64,000 nucleotides of DNA, taken from assembly GCA_020425605.1 (NCBI GenBank), contig JAGQRH010000014.1:40942-104941 (forward strand), given 5' to 3'. Within the stretch, counting starts at the first letter, position 1, and each line of letters starts with the position of its first letter. Both the position numbers and the translations under genes were made by a program. This document shows, piece after piece, positions 43,138 through 51,617 of the stretch. The notes below the pieces were generated by a model, which worked only from the letters and a program-made list of their open reading frames with translations, had not been told where the DNA came from and did not search any database. Origin of the DNA: Planctomycetota bacterium. Lineage in GTDB: Bacteria; Planctomycetota; UBA8742; UBA2392.

Positions 43138-43165
43138 GTATTACAGTTGTTCGAGTTCGTAATAC
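43138..43165 (+). promoter_or_regulatory. NikR operator overlapping the nikR promoter
   Basis: GTATTAC (43138-43144), 14 bases, GTAATAC (43159-43165): a perfect inverted repeat of 28 bp in total, the same span as the known E. coli site GTATGA-N16-TCATAC. The right arm contains a TAATAC -10 box, so nickel-bound NikR would block the promoter. The nikR ATG follows nine bases later. Confidence 0.85.
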
Positions 43166-43174
43166 TGGTTGCCT

Positions 43175-43612
43175 ATGTCTGATCTTGTGCGTCTCAGCAT
43201 TTCTCTTGAAGCGGACCTGGCTGCCGAGCTTGACCGGTTGGTAGACCAGTCGCGCTATGAGAACCGGTCCGAGTTCGTGCGGGACCTGATACGCGAGCGC
43301 CTCGTGGATGAAGAATGGGCGCGGGGCGGAGAAGTCCTCGGTACAATCACGCTGATTTACGATCATCACCAGAACGGTTTGACTGACAAGCTCAACGAGC
43401 TTCAGCACGAGTACCACGCCAACGTACTCGCCAGCACCCACGTGCACCTCGACCATCACAATTGCGCCGAAATGATCATGATGCGCGGCAAGCCCGATGT
43501 GCTGCGCGAACTCACTGACGGCATGCGGAAGCTCAAGGGCGTCATGCACGCGGCATTTGCCCTTAGCTCAACGGGCAAAGGGATCGTCCGTGGGGGGCAT
43601 CACCATGCATGA
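43175..43612 (+). CDS. nikR: Nickel-responsive regulator NikR
   Basis: 145 residues. N-terminal ribbon-helix-helix (MSDLVRLSISLEADLAAELD, NRSEFVRDLIRERL) and C-terminal ACT-like nickel domain with IYDHH and STHVHLDHHNCAEMI, supplying the His, His, His and Cys ligands of the square-planar site. The tail GGHHHA is an extra His-rich end. An in-frame TTG two codons earlier is not needed. Autoregulated by the operator directly upstream; overlaps the transporter gene by 8 bases. Confidence 0.95.
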   Translation: MSDLVRLSISLEADLAAELDRLVDQSRYENRSEFVRDLIRERLVDEEWARGGEVLGTITLIYDHHQNGLTDKLNELQHEYHANVLASTHVHLDHHNCAEMIMMRGKPDVLRELTDGMRKLKGVMHAAFALSSTGKGIVRGGHHHA

Positions 43613-44321
43613 GTTGCTGATTGCGCTCGGCACGGGAATCATTGCGGGCATCGCGCACGTCTACATGGGCGCGGATCACCTTGCGGCGCTGATGCCCTTG
43701 AGCGTCGGTCGCAAGCTCAAAGCCGCCTGGCTTGGTGTGCGTTGGGGCGTCGGCCACAGCATGGGAGTCATCATCGTTGCCGTTATCTTCCTTGTCGTTC
43801 GCAGGGCGGTGAACATCGATCCCTTGAGCGAGTGGGGGGAGCGCATCGTTGGCGTGATGCTGATCGGTTTGGGTATCGTCGGCTTGCGTGCAGCCTTCAA
43901 GCACAAGCTCCACGCGCATACGCACGACCACGGCGAGGGCGACCACGCACACCTGCACGTCCACACCGGAGAAGGCCATCCGCCCGACCAGCGAGCCGAG
44001 GAGCATTCGCACTTCCACACTCACGCGGCGCTTGCGGCGGGCACGCTTCACGGAGTGGCCGGAATGGCCCACCTTATGGGCGTACTGCCCAGCCTTGCAT
44101 TCCCCACGTTGAAGGAGTCTTTCAGCTACCTCGGAGGATTCGCGGGCGGCACTGTGGCCGGCATGGCCTTCTTTGCAGCGGCGTTCGGGACAATTACGGC
44201 CAAGTTGGGTCAGAAGGCGCCGAAGATGATCAAGGGCTCGATGTATGCAGCCGGCGCCATATGCATCATCGTTGGAGTGGCGTGGATTGTCGTGCCGCTG
44301 ATGGGCTATGAGTTGCCCTGA
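43605..44321 (+). CDS. UreH/NiCoT-like nickel transporter
   Basis: 238 residues from ATG 43605. About six transmembrane helices with the metal-site motif HVYMGADHLAALMP (related to the HxxxxDH box of nickel/cobalt permeases) and WGVGHSMGV in the next helix. A long His-rich loop (HKLHAHTHDHGEGDHAH, then HSHFHTH) lies between helices 3 and 4 and would bind nickel. Co-transcribed with nikR with an 8-base overlap, so nickel uptake is shut off when nickel is sufficient. Confidence 0.88.
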   Translation: MHELLIALGTGIIAGIAHVYMGADHLAALMPLSVGRKLKAAWLGVRWGVGHSMGVIIVAVIFLVVRRAVNIDPLSEWGERIVGVMLIGLGIVGLRAAFKHKLHAHTHDHGEGDHAHLHVHTGEGHPPDQRAEEHSHFHTHAALAAGTLHGVAGMAHLMGVLPSLAFPTLKESFSYLGGFAGGTVAGMAFFAAAFGTITAKLGQKAPKMIKGSMYAAGAICIIVGVAWIVVPLMGYELP

Positions 44322-44328
44322 GTCGCTT

Positions 44329-45636
44329 CTAGGTTCCGCTCGGGAAGATCCAGCGGATGCCTATGAAGTAGAGCGCGAGCGCTACCGATGCGCCAATCCC
44401 GAACCAGCTGAATGCGCGCATACCCCTTCCGGGGCGGGCGGATTCCGGCACTTCGGCACCGAACATTGAGCGGTGGTTCAGCCACGCCAGCGGCGGCGCG
44501 GAGAGCAGCGACAGGATCGTCGCGACGTCCACCATCGCCGTCAGAGACTTCAGGAAGAACTGGATCACGATCAATGAGCCGACGAACAGGACGGCAAGCG
44601 CCGCCCAGTAGGCCCTGCGGCTGATGGCGTCCGGCACGTCCGGCTTTTCTTCGGATTGAAATCGCGCAACCAGCGTCGCAATCGCTCGCGGGAAACCGTC
44701 AACCACGGTCAGCGTGGTCGAGAACATCACGGCGAACGCCGAGATGGTGACCACGGGCCCCGTCCACGCGCCCAGGTTTTCCGTGTAGAGCTGGATGATC
44801 TGTGCGGCAAACGCCGGCGGCGCAGCTGCGAACTCCTTTCCGGAATGGAACATCACGCCCGCGCCCATGAAGATAAAGCAGACGGCCAGGATCGTGGTGC
44901 CGAAGTAGCCGACATTGAAATCCACCAGCGCGTTTTTCACGGTGGGGGCGACGCCGGTCTCGCGCCTGCGTGCAATCGTCCAGAGTGAATGCCAGATCGA
45001 GATGTCGAACGCGCTGGGCATCCAGCCGATCAGCCCGCAGATCATCACGGCCGTAGTGGTTGTGGTGAGCCAGTCGGTTTCAGGCAGCAGCCGGAATGAG
45101 GTAAAGGGCAATTTGGTCAGTACGACAGCCGTGGCCATGAACGTGGTGATGGTCAGCACCACGACCACAACCTTGATGATCTTGTCGAGCCACTTGTAGT
45201 GCCCGATCAGCAGTAGCCCGGCGCAGACGGCCATCAGCCCGCCGGAAATCACCACGAAGCCGGGGATCCCAAGCACAGGCTCTTTCCAGCCGATCAGCGC
45301 CGTGAACAGCGCGGCCGTCACGAACGTAACCGCGGCCTGCACGGTGAACATCGTCCCCAGCGTCATCAGCGCGTAGACCACAAGCGCCCACTTGCCCTGG
45401 CGGCGATAGCCTTCCAGCAGGCTGGTGCCGGTGGCGGCCGCATAGCGCGGACCAAAGCTGAATGCCGGGTACTTGAAGATGTTGGCAAAGATCACGATGC
45501 CCATGAGGCCCAGGCCAAAGCCGGCGCCGGCGCGCGTGGACTGCACCAGGTGCGATACGCCGACGGCCGCGCCCGCCCAGAGCAGGCCGGGGCCCAAGGC
45601 CTTCCAGAAGTTCTTTTGCGGGGCCGGGTCGGACAT
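44329..45636 (-). CDS. Nramp-related divalent-metal carrier, divergent metal site
   Basis: 435 residues from ATG 45636, about 11 transmembrane helices. Nramp-fold hallmarks: GPGLLWAGAAVGVSHLVQST in helix 1 and GLIGWMPSAFDISIWHS in helix 6. The canonical DPGN metal-binding motif of helix 1 is absent (VGVSH instead) while the MP of helix 6 remains, so substrate choice may differ from classical Mn/Fe transporters. Convergent with the nickel transporter, 7 bases apart. Confidence 0.8.
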   Translation of the reverse strand: MSDPAPQKNFWKALGPGLLWAGAAVGVSHLVQSTRAGAGFGLGLMGIVIFANIFKYPAFSFGPRYAAATGTSLLEGYRRQGKWALVVYALMTLGTMFTVQAAVTFVTAALFTALIGWKEPVLGIPGFVVISGGLMAVCAGLLLIGHYKWLDKIIKVVVVVLTITTFMATAVVLTKLPFTSFRLLPETDWLTTTTTAVMICGLIGWMPSAFDISIWHSLWTIARRRETGVAPTVKNALVDFNVGYFGTTILAVCFIFMGAGVMFHSGKEFAAAPPAFAAQIIQLYTENLGAWTGPVVTISAFAVMFSTTLTVVDGFPRAIATLVARFQSEEKPDVPDAISRRAYWAALAVLFVGSLIVIQFFLKSLTAMVDVATILSLLSAPPLAWLNHRSMFGAEVPESARPGRGMRAFSWFGIGASVALALYFIGIRWIFPSGT

Positions 45637-45742
45637 TGCGGTGATTCTTGCCACGCCGGATTTTGGATGCAAGCCCGATGAACACGGACTGGCGCGGGGG
45701 TTTTGCGTGTTCTAGGGTCAACCCAGGGCTGAGAAGAGAGCC

Positions 45743-46558
45743 ATGACACTGACCGTAGAGCAGGAGAAAGAAGCGAGGCGGTTTCTTTCGGACCTGCGGC
45801 AAGAGATCAAGAACCATGCGGGCGTAGGGCATTCGATCCTCGGTCGCATGAAGACCGACCCGCGCTCGCGCTTTGATTTCAAGGTGCTGGCGGGCCAGCA
45901 TTTCCCGCTGGTCGGCAACTTCTGCGCGTACATGGAATTGCTGCTGATCAACGCCCCGGACAGCGAGGCCAAGTGCTGGCTCGCCAAGGTGCTGGTTGAT
46001 GAGTACGGCGAGCGCAGCGACGGCGAAGACCACGCCGAGCACTACAAGAAATTCATGCACGCGGCGGGCATCAAGCCGGGCGAAGAAGACACCATCCCGC
46101 TTCACCCGGAAGTCGTCAACTTTATCCGCGAGCACTATCGCGTTGCGACCGAAGAGCCGTTCCTGGTAGGGCTTGGTGCACTGGGGCCCGGCCATGAATG
46201 GTCGATCCCGGCGATGTTTGAGTTGGCGGTTGCCGGGCTGCGCAAGGCCGGCTTTACCGAGGAAGAAATCGGCTACTGGACGCTGCATCTCGAACAGGAC
46301 CAGGACCACGGCGCCTGGCTTGAGGAGGCGCTCGTGAAGTACTGCCTTGTGCCCGCGAACCGTGAGCTGATCCGCAAGGGGGCGCTGTTGAGCCTGGATG
46401 CTCGCGAGCGCTTCTGGTGGGGGATCACGGACAAAGTCACCAGCGAGAGTACGAAGAAGAATCTGCCGCCCGGCGTTAGTGCCACGAGTTCGGAGGGGCA
46501 ACTCACTCTGCGTGAGCTCCGGGCCAAGTGGCACGTCGAGGCGCGTCTCAAGGAGTAG
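45743..46558 (+). CDS. Heme-oxygenase-fold diiron-oxidase-like protein (PqqC/CADD type)
   Basis: 271 residues, all helical. Metal-ligand-like Glu/His pairs occur in VDEYGERSDGEDHAEHY and WTLHLEQDQDHGAWLEEA, with an earlier His in LAGQHFPLVGNF, the pattern of heme-oxygenase-like diiron oxidases and PqqC/TENA relatives. The substrate is unknown. It lies 5 bases upstream of hemH, so a link to tetrapyrrole or another cofactor pathway is likely by context only. Confidence 0.7.
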   Translation: MTLTVEQEKEARRFLSDLRQEIKNHAGVGHSILGRMKTDPRSRFDFKVLAGQHFPLVGNFCAYMELLLINAPDSEAKCWLAKVLVDEYGERSDGEDHAEHYKKFMHAAGIKPGEEDTIPLHPEVVNFIREHYRVATEEPFLVGLGALGPGHEWSIPAMFELAVAGLRKAGFTEEEIGYWTLHLEQDQDHGAWLEEALVKYCLVPANRELIRKGALLSLDARERFWWGITDKVTSESTKKNLPPGVSATSSEGQLTLRELRAKWHVEARLKE

Positions 46559-46563
46559 CGGGC

Positions 46564-47535
46564 ATGACTGTAGACCATCTGCTGGTGACCGCCTTCGGTG
46601 GCCCGACTCAGGAATGTTGCGGCAAACACGCGGAGTGTCCGGGGCAGGCGTTTTGCTTCGTGAACGGAATCTTCGGCGACAACCCCGCGCGCCGCGCGCG
46701 CGTGGACGAAGTCGTCGAGCACTACAAATTCTTCGGCGGCTTCTCGCGCTTCAACGAAATTACGGAGGCGCAGGCGACAGCCGTGAAGTCCGAGCTGAAG
46801 AAACGTGGGCACGAGCTTGAGGTCAGCGTCGGCTATGATCATTGGCTTCCTCACATCTCCGACAAGGTCGTGGAACTGGCAGACGGCAGCAAAGAGTTCG
46901 TCGTGCTGGTGATGGCCCCGCACCAGAGTTCGATTTCTTGGGACGCCTACCTACGCCGCGTAAGCGAAGGGCTGGACCAACTGGACGAGTCAACACGGCC
47001 AAAGTGGGCCGGTGTGGTGGAGCCGTTCTGGAACAAGTCGGGATTCATCGACGCGCTGGCCGAGCGCATCAGGACCGCCGCAAAGTCCATCGGCGCTGAC
47101 CTGACCAACAGTGCCACCGGCCTGGTGCTCAGCGCACACGCCGTTCCGATGCCGGTTGTGAAGACCAGCAAATACGTCGAGCAGATCCGCGAGACCGCTG
47201 AGCTTGTGGCCAGCAAGGTGGGGGCGACGAACTGGATGGTCGGCTACCAGAGCGCACCAAGCGACAGCAAGATCGAGTGGACCACGCCGTATCTCGATCG
47301 CGTGATCGAGGAGCTGAAGGAAGGCGGCGCGCAGAAGATCGTCGCCGCGCCGATCGGCTTCCTCTGCGACAACGTGGAGGTACTGTACGACCTCGGCGTC
47401 GAGGGCAAGGAGAAGGCGGATGAGTTGGGTGTGGAGTTCGCGGCTGCCGAGGCAGTCAACACCCACCCGGCTTTCATCATGCAGCTGGCCGACAACGTCG
47501 AGGCAAAGTTGAAGGAACTCGCCCTTGCGAGCTAG
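46564..47535 (+). CDS. hemH: Ferrochelatase with unusual N-terminal Cys cluster
   Basis: 323 residues from ATG 46564 (AAGGAG upstream). Ferrochelatase core: VLVMAPHQSSISWDAY, catalytic His in LVLSAHAVPM, MVGYQSAPSDSKIEW and AAPIGFLCDNVEVLYDLG (Glu site). In place of the usual GGP-loop sequence it has FGGPTQECCGKHAECPGQAFCF, four cysteines (C18, C19, C25, C31). Iron-sulfur ferrochelatases known to me carry their cluster at the C-terminus. Inserts iron into protoporphyrin or coproporphyrin at the end of heme synthesis; which one is not decided here. Confidence 0.88.
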   Translation: MTVDHLLVTAFGGPTQECCGKHAECPGQAFCFVNGIFGDNPARRARVDEVVEHYKFFGGFSRFNEITEAQATAVKSELKKRGHELEVSVGYDHWLPHISDKVVELADGSKEFVVLVMAPHQSSISWDAYLRRVSEGLDQLDESTRPKWAGVVEPFWNKSGFIDALAERIRTAAKSIGADLTNSATGLVLSAHAVPMPVVKTSKYVEQIRETAELVASKVGATNWMVGYQSAPSDSKIEWTTPYLDRVIEELKEGGAQKIVAAPIGFLCDNVEVLYDLGVEGKEKADELGVEFAAAEAVNTHPAFIMQLADNVEAKLKELALAS

Positions 47536-47538
47536 CCG

Positions 47539-48132
47539 ATGCCGGAACCCAAAGCACTCACCGCGTTGTTGAAGAGGGTCGAGGCTTGTCGCGAGTGCGA
47601 GGCTCATCTGCCGTTGGGGCCCCGACCGGTGGTTCAGATCAGTGCAAAGGCACGCATCCTGATCGTTGGGCAGGCGCCCGGAACAGCCGTGCACGAGAGC
47701 GGCGTTCCTTGGGATGACAAAAGCGGTGACCAGTTGCGTACCTGGCTCTCCGTCAGTCGCGAACAGTTCTACGACCCTGCGAAGTTTGCGCTCATGCCGA
47801 TGGGGTTCTGCTACCCCGGGCGAACCGCGAAGGGCGGCGACGCCCGGCCTCGACCGGAATGCGCACCGCTGTGGCATTCGCAATTGAGCGCGCAAATGCC
47901 GAGAGTGAAACTGACACTGCTGACCGGAATGTACGCGCAGGCACACTACTTGGCCGAACGCCGCAAAAAGACACTGGCGGAAACCGTAAAGGCATGGCGG
48001 GACTATGCGCCGGAGTTCCTGCCGACACCGCACCCAAGTTGGCGCAGTATCAGCTGGATGAAACGCAACCCATGGTTTGAAGAGGGCGTGCTGCCGTGGC
48101 TGCGGCGGCGCGTGAAGACCTTGCTCAGGTAA
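47539..48132 (+). CDS. Uracil-DNA glycosylase-family protein
   Basis: 197 residues. CxxC near the N-terminus (ACREC) and the UDG-fold motifs ILIVGQAPGTAVHESGVPWDD and LPTPHPSW at the end; the middle has MGFCYPGRTAKGGDARP. These match the compact YgiT/UDG-like group rather than family 1 Ung. The three-base gap to hemH suggests co-transcription. DNA-repair activity is likely but unproven because the water-activating Asp/Asn of other families is not clear. Confidence 0.75.
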   Translation: MPEPKALTALLKRVEACRECEAHLPLGPRPVVQISAKARILIVGQAPGTAVHESGVPWDDKSGDQLRTWLSVSREQFYDPAKFALMPMGFCYPGRTAKGGDARPRPECAPLWHSQLSAQMPRVKLTLLTGMYAQAHYLAERRKKTLAETVKAWRDYAPEFLPTPHPSWRSISWMKRNPWFEEGVLPWLRRRVKTLLR

Positions 48133-48133
48133 C

Positions 48134-49315
48134 CTACTTCGTCTTCGTCTTGACCTTCTTGGTGTTGCGCTTGGCCCAGTCCTGCGTGGGGAACAGGGTT
48201 TTCATGGCCAGCAGTTTGCCGTAGCACAGCAGGCGGTCGCCACTGAGAATCTCGCGTGTGGTCTTCGGGTTCGGGATGGTCTGGCTTTCCCGGATGATGC
48301 TGAGTACCAGCACGTCCTGGTCGCGCAGGCCCGACTCCTTGATCGTCTTGCCCACAAGCGATGATTCCGGCCCAATCGGAATTTCCGCCACGCCGTAGCC
48401 CCGGTCGAGCGTCAGTCGCTGCCTGATGTCGAGATCGGGGAAGAGCAGCTGCTCCTCGACATGCTTGATGATTTCTTCGGCCACGTTGACGCCGGTCGCA
48501 GCCTCAATGCCCTCCAGCCCCGGCGAGCTGTTCACTTCCATTACCTGCGGGCCGTCATTGCTTTCGAGCATGTCCACGCCGGCGACACGCAGGCCCAGAA
48601 TCTGCGCCGCCATCACGGCCGTGCGCTCATATTCCGGCTCGAGCTGCACTGCTGCGGCATGGCCCCCGCGATGCACGTTGCTGCGGAATTCGCCGCCTGT
48701 GGCGCTGCGGCGCATGGCCGCGACGACCCGACCGCCGACGACGAAGGCGCGTACGTCTCGGCCGCGGCTTTCCTCGACGAAGTTCTGGATCAGCACGTTC
48801 TGCTTGGTGCTCTGTAACGTCTCGACGATTGCCTCGGCGATCTTGTTGGTGTCGGCAAGGATGACGCCAATGCCCTGCGTTCCTTCAAGCAGCTTGATGA
48901 TGACCGGCGCGCCGCCGACACGCTCGATGGCCGGCATTACGCTGCTGCGCTGGCGCACGAATGCCGTCTTGGGGATGCCGATGTTGTGACGGCTCAGAAT
49001 CTGGAACGCGCGCAGCTTGTCGCGGCTGGTGGCTATCGCGCTGCTGGCATTCAGACAGAACACGCCCATCTGCTCATACTGGCGCACGACGGCCGTGCCG
49101 AAGAAGGTGACGCTGGCGCCAACGCGGGGGATGACGGCGTCGAAGTTCTCGACCTTCTTTTCACGGTAATAGACGTGGGGACGCTTCTTCTCGACGTCGA
49201 GCGAGAACTTCAGCGGGTCGAGCACACGGACCTTGTGTCCACGCTCTTCGGCGGCTTCTCGAATGCGGCGCGTGCTGTACAGCCGCGGGCCCTGCGAAAG
49301 AATTGCGATCTTCAA
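48134..49315 (-). CDS. rimK: RimK-type ATP-grasp ligase fused to a TrkA-C/RCK_C-like domain
   Basis: 393 residues from TTG 49315, preferred because the protein then begins LKIAILSQGP as RimK does; no clear ribosome site. ATP-grasp ligase to about 300: TSRDKLRAFQILSRHNIGIPKT, APVIIKLLEGTQGIGVIL, GRDVRAFVVGGRVVAAMRR, VMEVNSSPGLEGIE. Residues 310-385 (VAEIPIGPESSLVGKTIKES, SGDRLLCYGKL) match the ligand-binding RCK_C/TrkA-C fold of K+ channel regulators, and a basic tail follows. RimK adds Glu to ribosomal S6. The extra domain suggests control by a bound nucleotide or ion. Confidence 0.88.
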   Translation of the reverse strand: MKIAILSQGPRLYSTRRIREAAEERGHKVRVLDPLKFSLDVEKKRPHVYYREKKVENFDAVIPRVGASVTFFGTAVVRQYEQMGVFCLNASSAIATSRDKLRAFQILSRHNIGIPKTAFVRQRSSVMPAIERVGGAPVIIKLLEGTQGIGVILADTNKIAEAIVETLQSTKQNVLIQNFVEESRGRDVRAFVVGGRVVAAMRRSATGGEFRSNVHRGGHAAAVQLEPEYERTAVMAAQILGLRVAGVDMLESNDGPQVMEVNSSPGLEGIEAATGVNVAEEIIKHVEEQLLFPDLDIRQRLTLDRGYGVAEIPIGPESSLVGKTIKESGLRDQDVLVLSIIRESQTIPNPKTTREILSGDRLLCYGKLLAMKTLFPTQDWAKRNTKKVKTKTK

Positions 49316-49384
49316 GGAAAAGGCCCCTGGGCAGGTCGGCCACAGTCTAGCGGGACGGGTGTCGCTAGACAAATCTGCTTCGAG

Positions 49385-50047
49385 TTAGTGCCAATCGCGT
49401 CCGCACCAGAAGCATTGTTTCGCCTTTGGAGTGCGGACTACGCGTCCACAATCCGGGCACCGGTTCACGAATCCGGCTGCATCAAGTTCGCGCGCAATCT
49501 TCAACCGAGCCGCATGCCAACCCTTCTCCACTGCCTGCCAAACCTCTGGGCCGCAATCGGCGCAGTAGTAGTCGCGCCATGGGCTGCACCAACTTTCGGC
49601 TTCTGCCAGACATGCAACGTTGGTCGCACCCAGAATCTGCTTCTGAAGTGGGCTGGCGGCGTCGGTCAAGAAGCCCAGTACAAACCCGACTAGTGCGCTG
49701 TCGTCGTCGTACGCTTCATCGCGCGATGATTCTGATCCCTTTCGTGGCCATGGAGGGCCCGGGTGCAGTTCATCTATCCGGAGCGTCACGTCGCGCTTGC
49801 CGGCTGCTTCCTCAACAGTCTTTGGCACGTCAACTACTCTGAGGGCGAAGTTTTTGTGCTCGAAAAAGGGAACGAGGTTGGCTGCGCCTACAACCTGCAC
49901 AGTTCCCTCGACTTCTCCGTCGACAAGAAAAGTCGCTCGCGCGGGGGAAACTTGTACGTCTGGTTCTTTGATATCACTGCCACATAGCACGGCAGGCGTG
50001 TGCCCGGCCGGGAACATTAGGCTGACGGGAAACTCGAATATGGGCAT
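49385..50047 (-). CDS. Hypothetical protein with C-terminal zinc ribbon
   Basis: 220 residues. N-terminal beta-rich region of unknown fold, then a Cys-rich end: YYCADCGPE and NRCPDCGRV, CFWCGRDWH, consistent with two CxxC pairs of a zinc ribbon. No homologue recognised. It is transcribed toward rimK from a start 17 bases past the response-regulator stop, so it may be its operon partner. Confidence 0.6.
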   Translation of the reverse strand: MPIFEFPVSLMFPAGHTPAVLCGSDIKEPDVQVSPARATFLVDGEVEGTVQVVGAANLVPFFEHKNFALRVVDVPKTVEEAAGKRDVTLRIDELHPGPPWPRKGSESSRDEAYDDDSALVGFVLGFLTDAASPLQKQILGATNVACLAEAESWCSPWRDYYCADCGPEVWQAVEKGWHAARLKIARELDAAGFVNRCPDCGRVVRTPKAKQCFWCGRDWH

Positions 50048-50064
50048 GAAGCCGACTCGATCTA

Positions 50065-50745
50065 TTAGCGCACGAATTTGTAGCCGCTGCCGCGCATGGT
50101 GAGGATGTGGTTGGGATTGTTGATGTCAGGCTCAACCTTCTGGCGCAGCTTGTTGATGAAGTTGTCGACCGTGCGGTCCGTGCCGTAGTAGTCGAAGCCC
50201 CATACCTTGGCGAGGATCTCCTGACGGCTCAGTACCTTGCCCTCATTTTCGAGGAACAGTTTGAGCATCAGGAATTCCTTCTGGCTCAGCTCGATCTGCT
50301 CGCCACTCTTTCGCAGGACCTGCCCCTTCACGTCCAGCGTGTAGTCGCTGAAGGTGTAGTCGGCCTCGCTGGTCTCAAAGCGCTTGCTTCGGCGCACGGC
50401 CGCATTCACGCGCGCAACGACTTCGGCGACGCTGAACGGCTTGGTGACGTAGTCGTCAGCGCCAAGCTCAAGACCCATGATCTTGTCGATCTCCTGCGTC
50501 TTGGCCGTCAGCATGATGATGGGCATGGTCAGGCCCTGCTTGCGGATCTGGCGGCAGATGTCGAAGCCGGAAAGTTTCGGCAGCATCACGTCAAGCAGCA
50601 GGATGTCGGGGCGGCGTTCAAGCGCCTGTTTCAGGCCTTCCTCGCCGTCGCTCGCGGTAATCACGGAGTAGCCTTCAACCTGAAGGTTGAGTTCCAGGCC
50701 GCGCTGGATAGAGGGATCGTCCTCTACCACGAGGATCGTTTCCAT
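50065..50745 (-). CDS. OmpR/PhoB-family response regulator
   Basis: 226 residues from ATG 50745. Receiver domain METILVVEDDPSIQRG with phosphoacceptor Asp in ILLLDVMLPKLSG, conserved Thr/Lys in IIMLTAKTQ and DDYVTKPF; winged-helix output domain with EFLMLKLFLENEGKVLSRQEIL, DRTVDNFINKLRQK and HILTMRGSGYKFV. No sensor kinase lies next to it. Confidence 0.93.
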   Translation of the reverse strand: METILVVEDDPSIQRGLELNLQVEGYSVITASDGEEGLKQALERRPDILLLDVMLPKLSGFDICRQIRKQGLTMPIIMLTAKTQEIDKIMGLELGADDYVTKPFSVAEVVARVNAAVRRSKRFETSEADYTFSDYTLDVKGQVLRKSGEQIELSQKEFLMLKLFLENEGKVLSRQEILAKVWGFDYYGTDRTVDNFINKLRQKVEPDINNPNHILTMRGSGYKFVR

Positions 50746-50853
50746 TGCTGCTCCGTGGCTTGACGGGTTTGGGGCTCGCAATAGTATACGCGGCCCTTGA
50801 ACGGGGGCAAGCAACGGCGTTCGGCTGAAACCGCCGTCCGTTTCAGGCTTGAA

Positions 50854-50930
50854 GGGCGTTTAGCTCAGTTGGCTAGAGCACTGTCTTCACACGGCAGGGG
50901 TCACTGGTTCGAGTCCAGTAACGCCCACCA
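50854..50930 (+). tRNA. tRNA-Val (anticodon CAC), CCA encoded
   Basis: Acceptor GGGCGTT/AACGCCC, D arm GCTC/GAGC, anticodon stem CTGTC/GGCAG around loop TTCACAC with CAC at 50888-50890, T arm CTGG-TTCGAGT-CCAG, discriminator A and CCA at 50928-50930. Confidence 0.95.
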
Positions 50931-50964
50931 TTGAAACGGCCCCCGCAAGCGGGGGCCGTTTCAA
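50931..50964. terminator. Bidirectional terminator
   Basis: TTGAAACGGCCCCCGC (50931-50946), AA, GCGGGGGCCGTTTCAA (50949-50964): a 16-bp perfect stem directly after tRNA-Val and 20 bases before the stop of the convergent gene. Confidence 0.85.
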
Positions 50965-50984
50965 TGGGTCGCCGTTGCCGGCGA

Positions 50985-51452
50985 CTACTTCTTCTGTTCC
51001 TTCGACCACTCTTTGACGTCTTCCGCGAACTTCTTCGCGCTGTCGTCCATCAACGAGTTGACCTGTTTCTTGAACTCGCGGTCCTTCTGCTTCATCTTCA
51101 CGATGGCGTCGCTGAATTCGGCCATGTCCTTGTACTTCGCGTTCTTGGATTCCTTTACGGCATCCGCCCAGACGTCGTCGGCTTTGTAGGGCTCGTTGGC
51201 CTTCACCTTGGCCAGAACGAGCTCGTAGTACTTCTTGTAGACGCGCTCGACGTCTTCAAAGAGCGATTTGCCGGCTTCGGTCATCTCGCGCTTCTGGGCG
51301 TCCTTGCCCTCGTCCTTGGCTGCTTCGTCTTCCTTGGCCGGTGCGTCTTCCTTCTTGGTTTCTTTCGGATCTTCCTTCTTGGTGTCCTGCGCAAACATCG
51401 GCGCAGTGAACCCAAGGGCTAGAACCATCATCAGAATCGTCGTGATACGCAT
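50985..51452 (-). CDS. Secreted charged helical protein
   Basis: 155 residues from ATG 51452 (AGGAGA upstream). Signal peptide MRITTILMMVLALGFTAPMFAQ, a Lys/Glu/Asp-rich spacer, then three predicted amphipathic helices (VERVYKKYYELVLAKVKAN, KYKDMAEFSDAIVKMKQKD). Highly charged, no Cys. Function unknown; periplasmic. Confidence 0.65.
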   Translation of the reverse strand: MRITTILMMVLALGFTAPMFAQDTKKEDPKETKKEDAPAKEDEAAKDEGKDAQKREMTEAGKSLFEDVERVYKKYYELVLAKVKANEPYKADDVWADAVKESKNAKYKDMAEFSDAIVKMKQKDREFKKQVNSLMDDSAKKFAEDVKEWSKEQKK

Positions 51453-51617
51453 GGTCGTGTCTCCTGGCCCCACTACTGTAACGAGAATAGCAGGTTTCAG
51501 GTTCCAGGTGTCAGGATTCGGAGCCGTGCAAACGTCTGCGGTGCCAGACTTCTGGCACTTGCAAATGAACAGGGGCCGGCGTTGGCCAACCCCTGGAAGC
51601 GCTTAACTGCCCCAGAA
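51453..51617. other. Intergenic stretch after rho
   Basis: Holds a GTGCCA-GACTTC-TGGCAC hairpin (51540-51557) and CAGGGG/CCCCTG (51570-51595) that may terminate rho. No gene seen. Confidence 0.35.

Noticed and set aside
45080..46534. 484-codon antisense frame over the heme-oxygenase-fold gene
   Set aside because: It overlaps a gene with good start site and conserved motifs and shows no homology.
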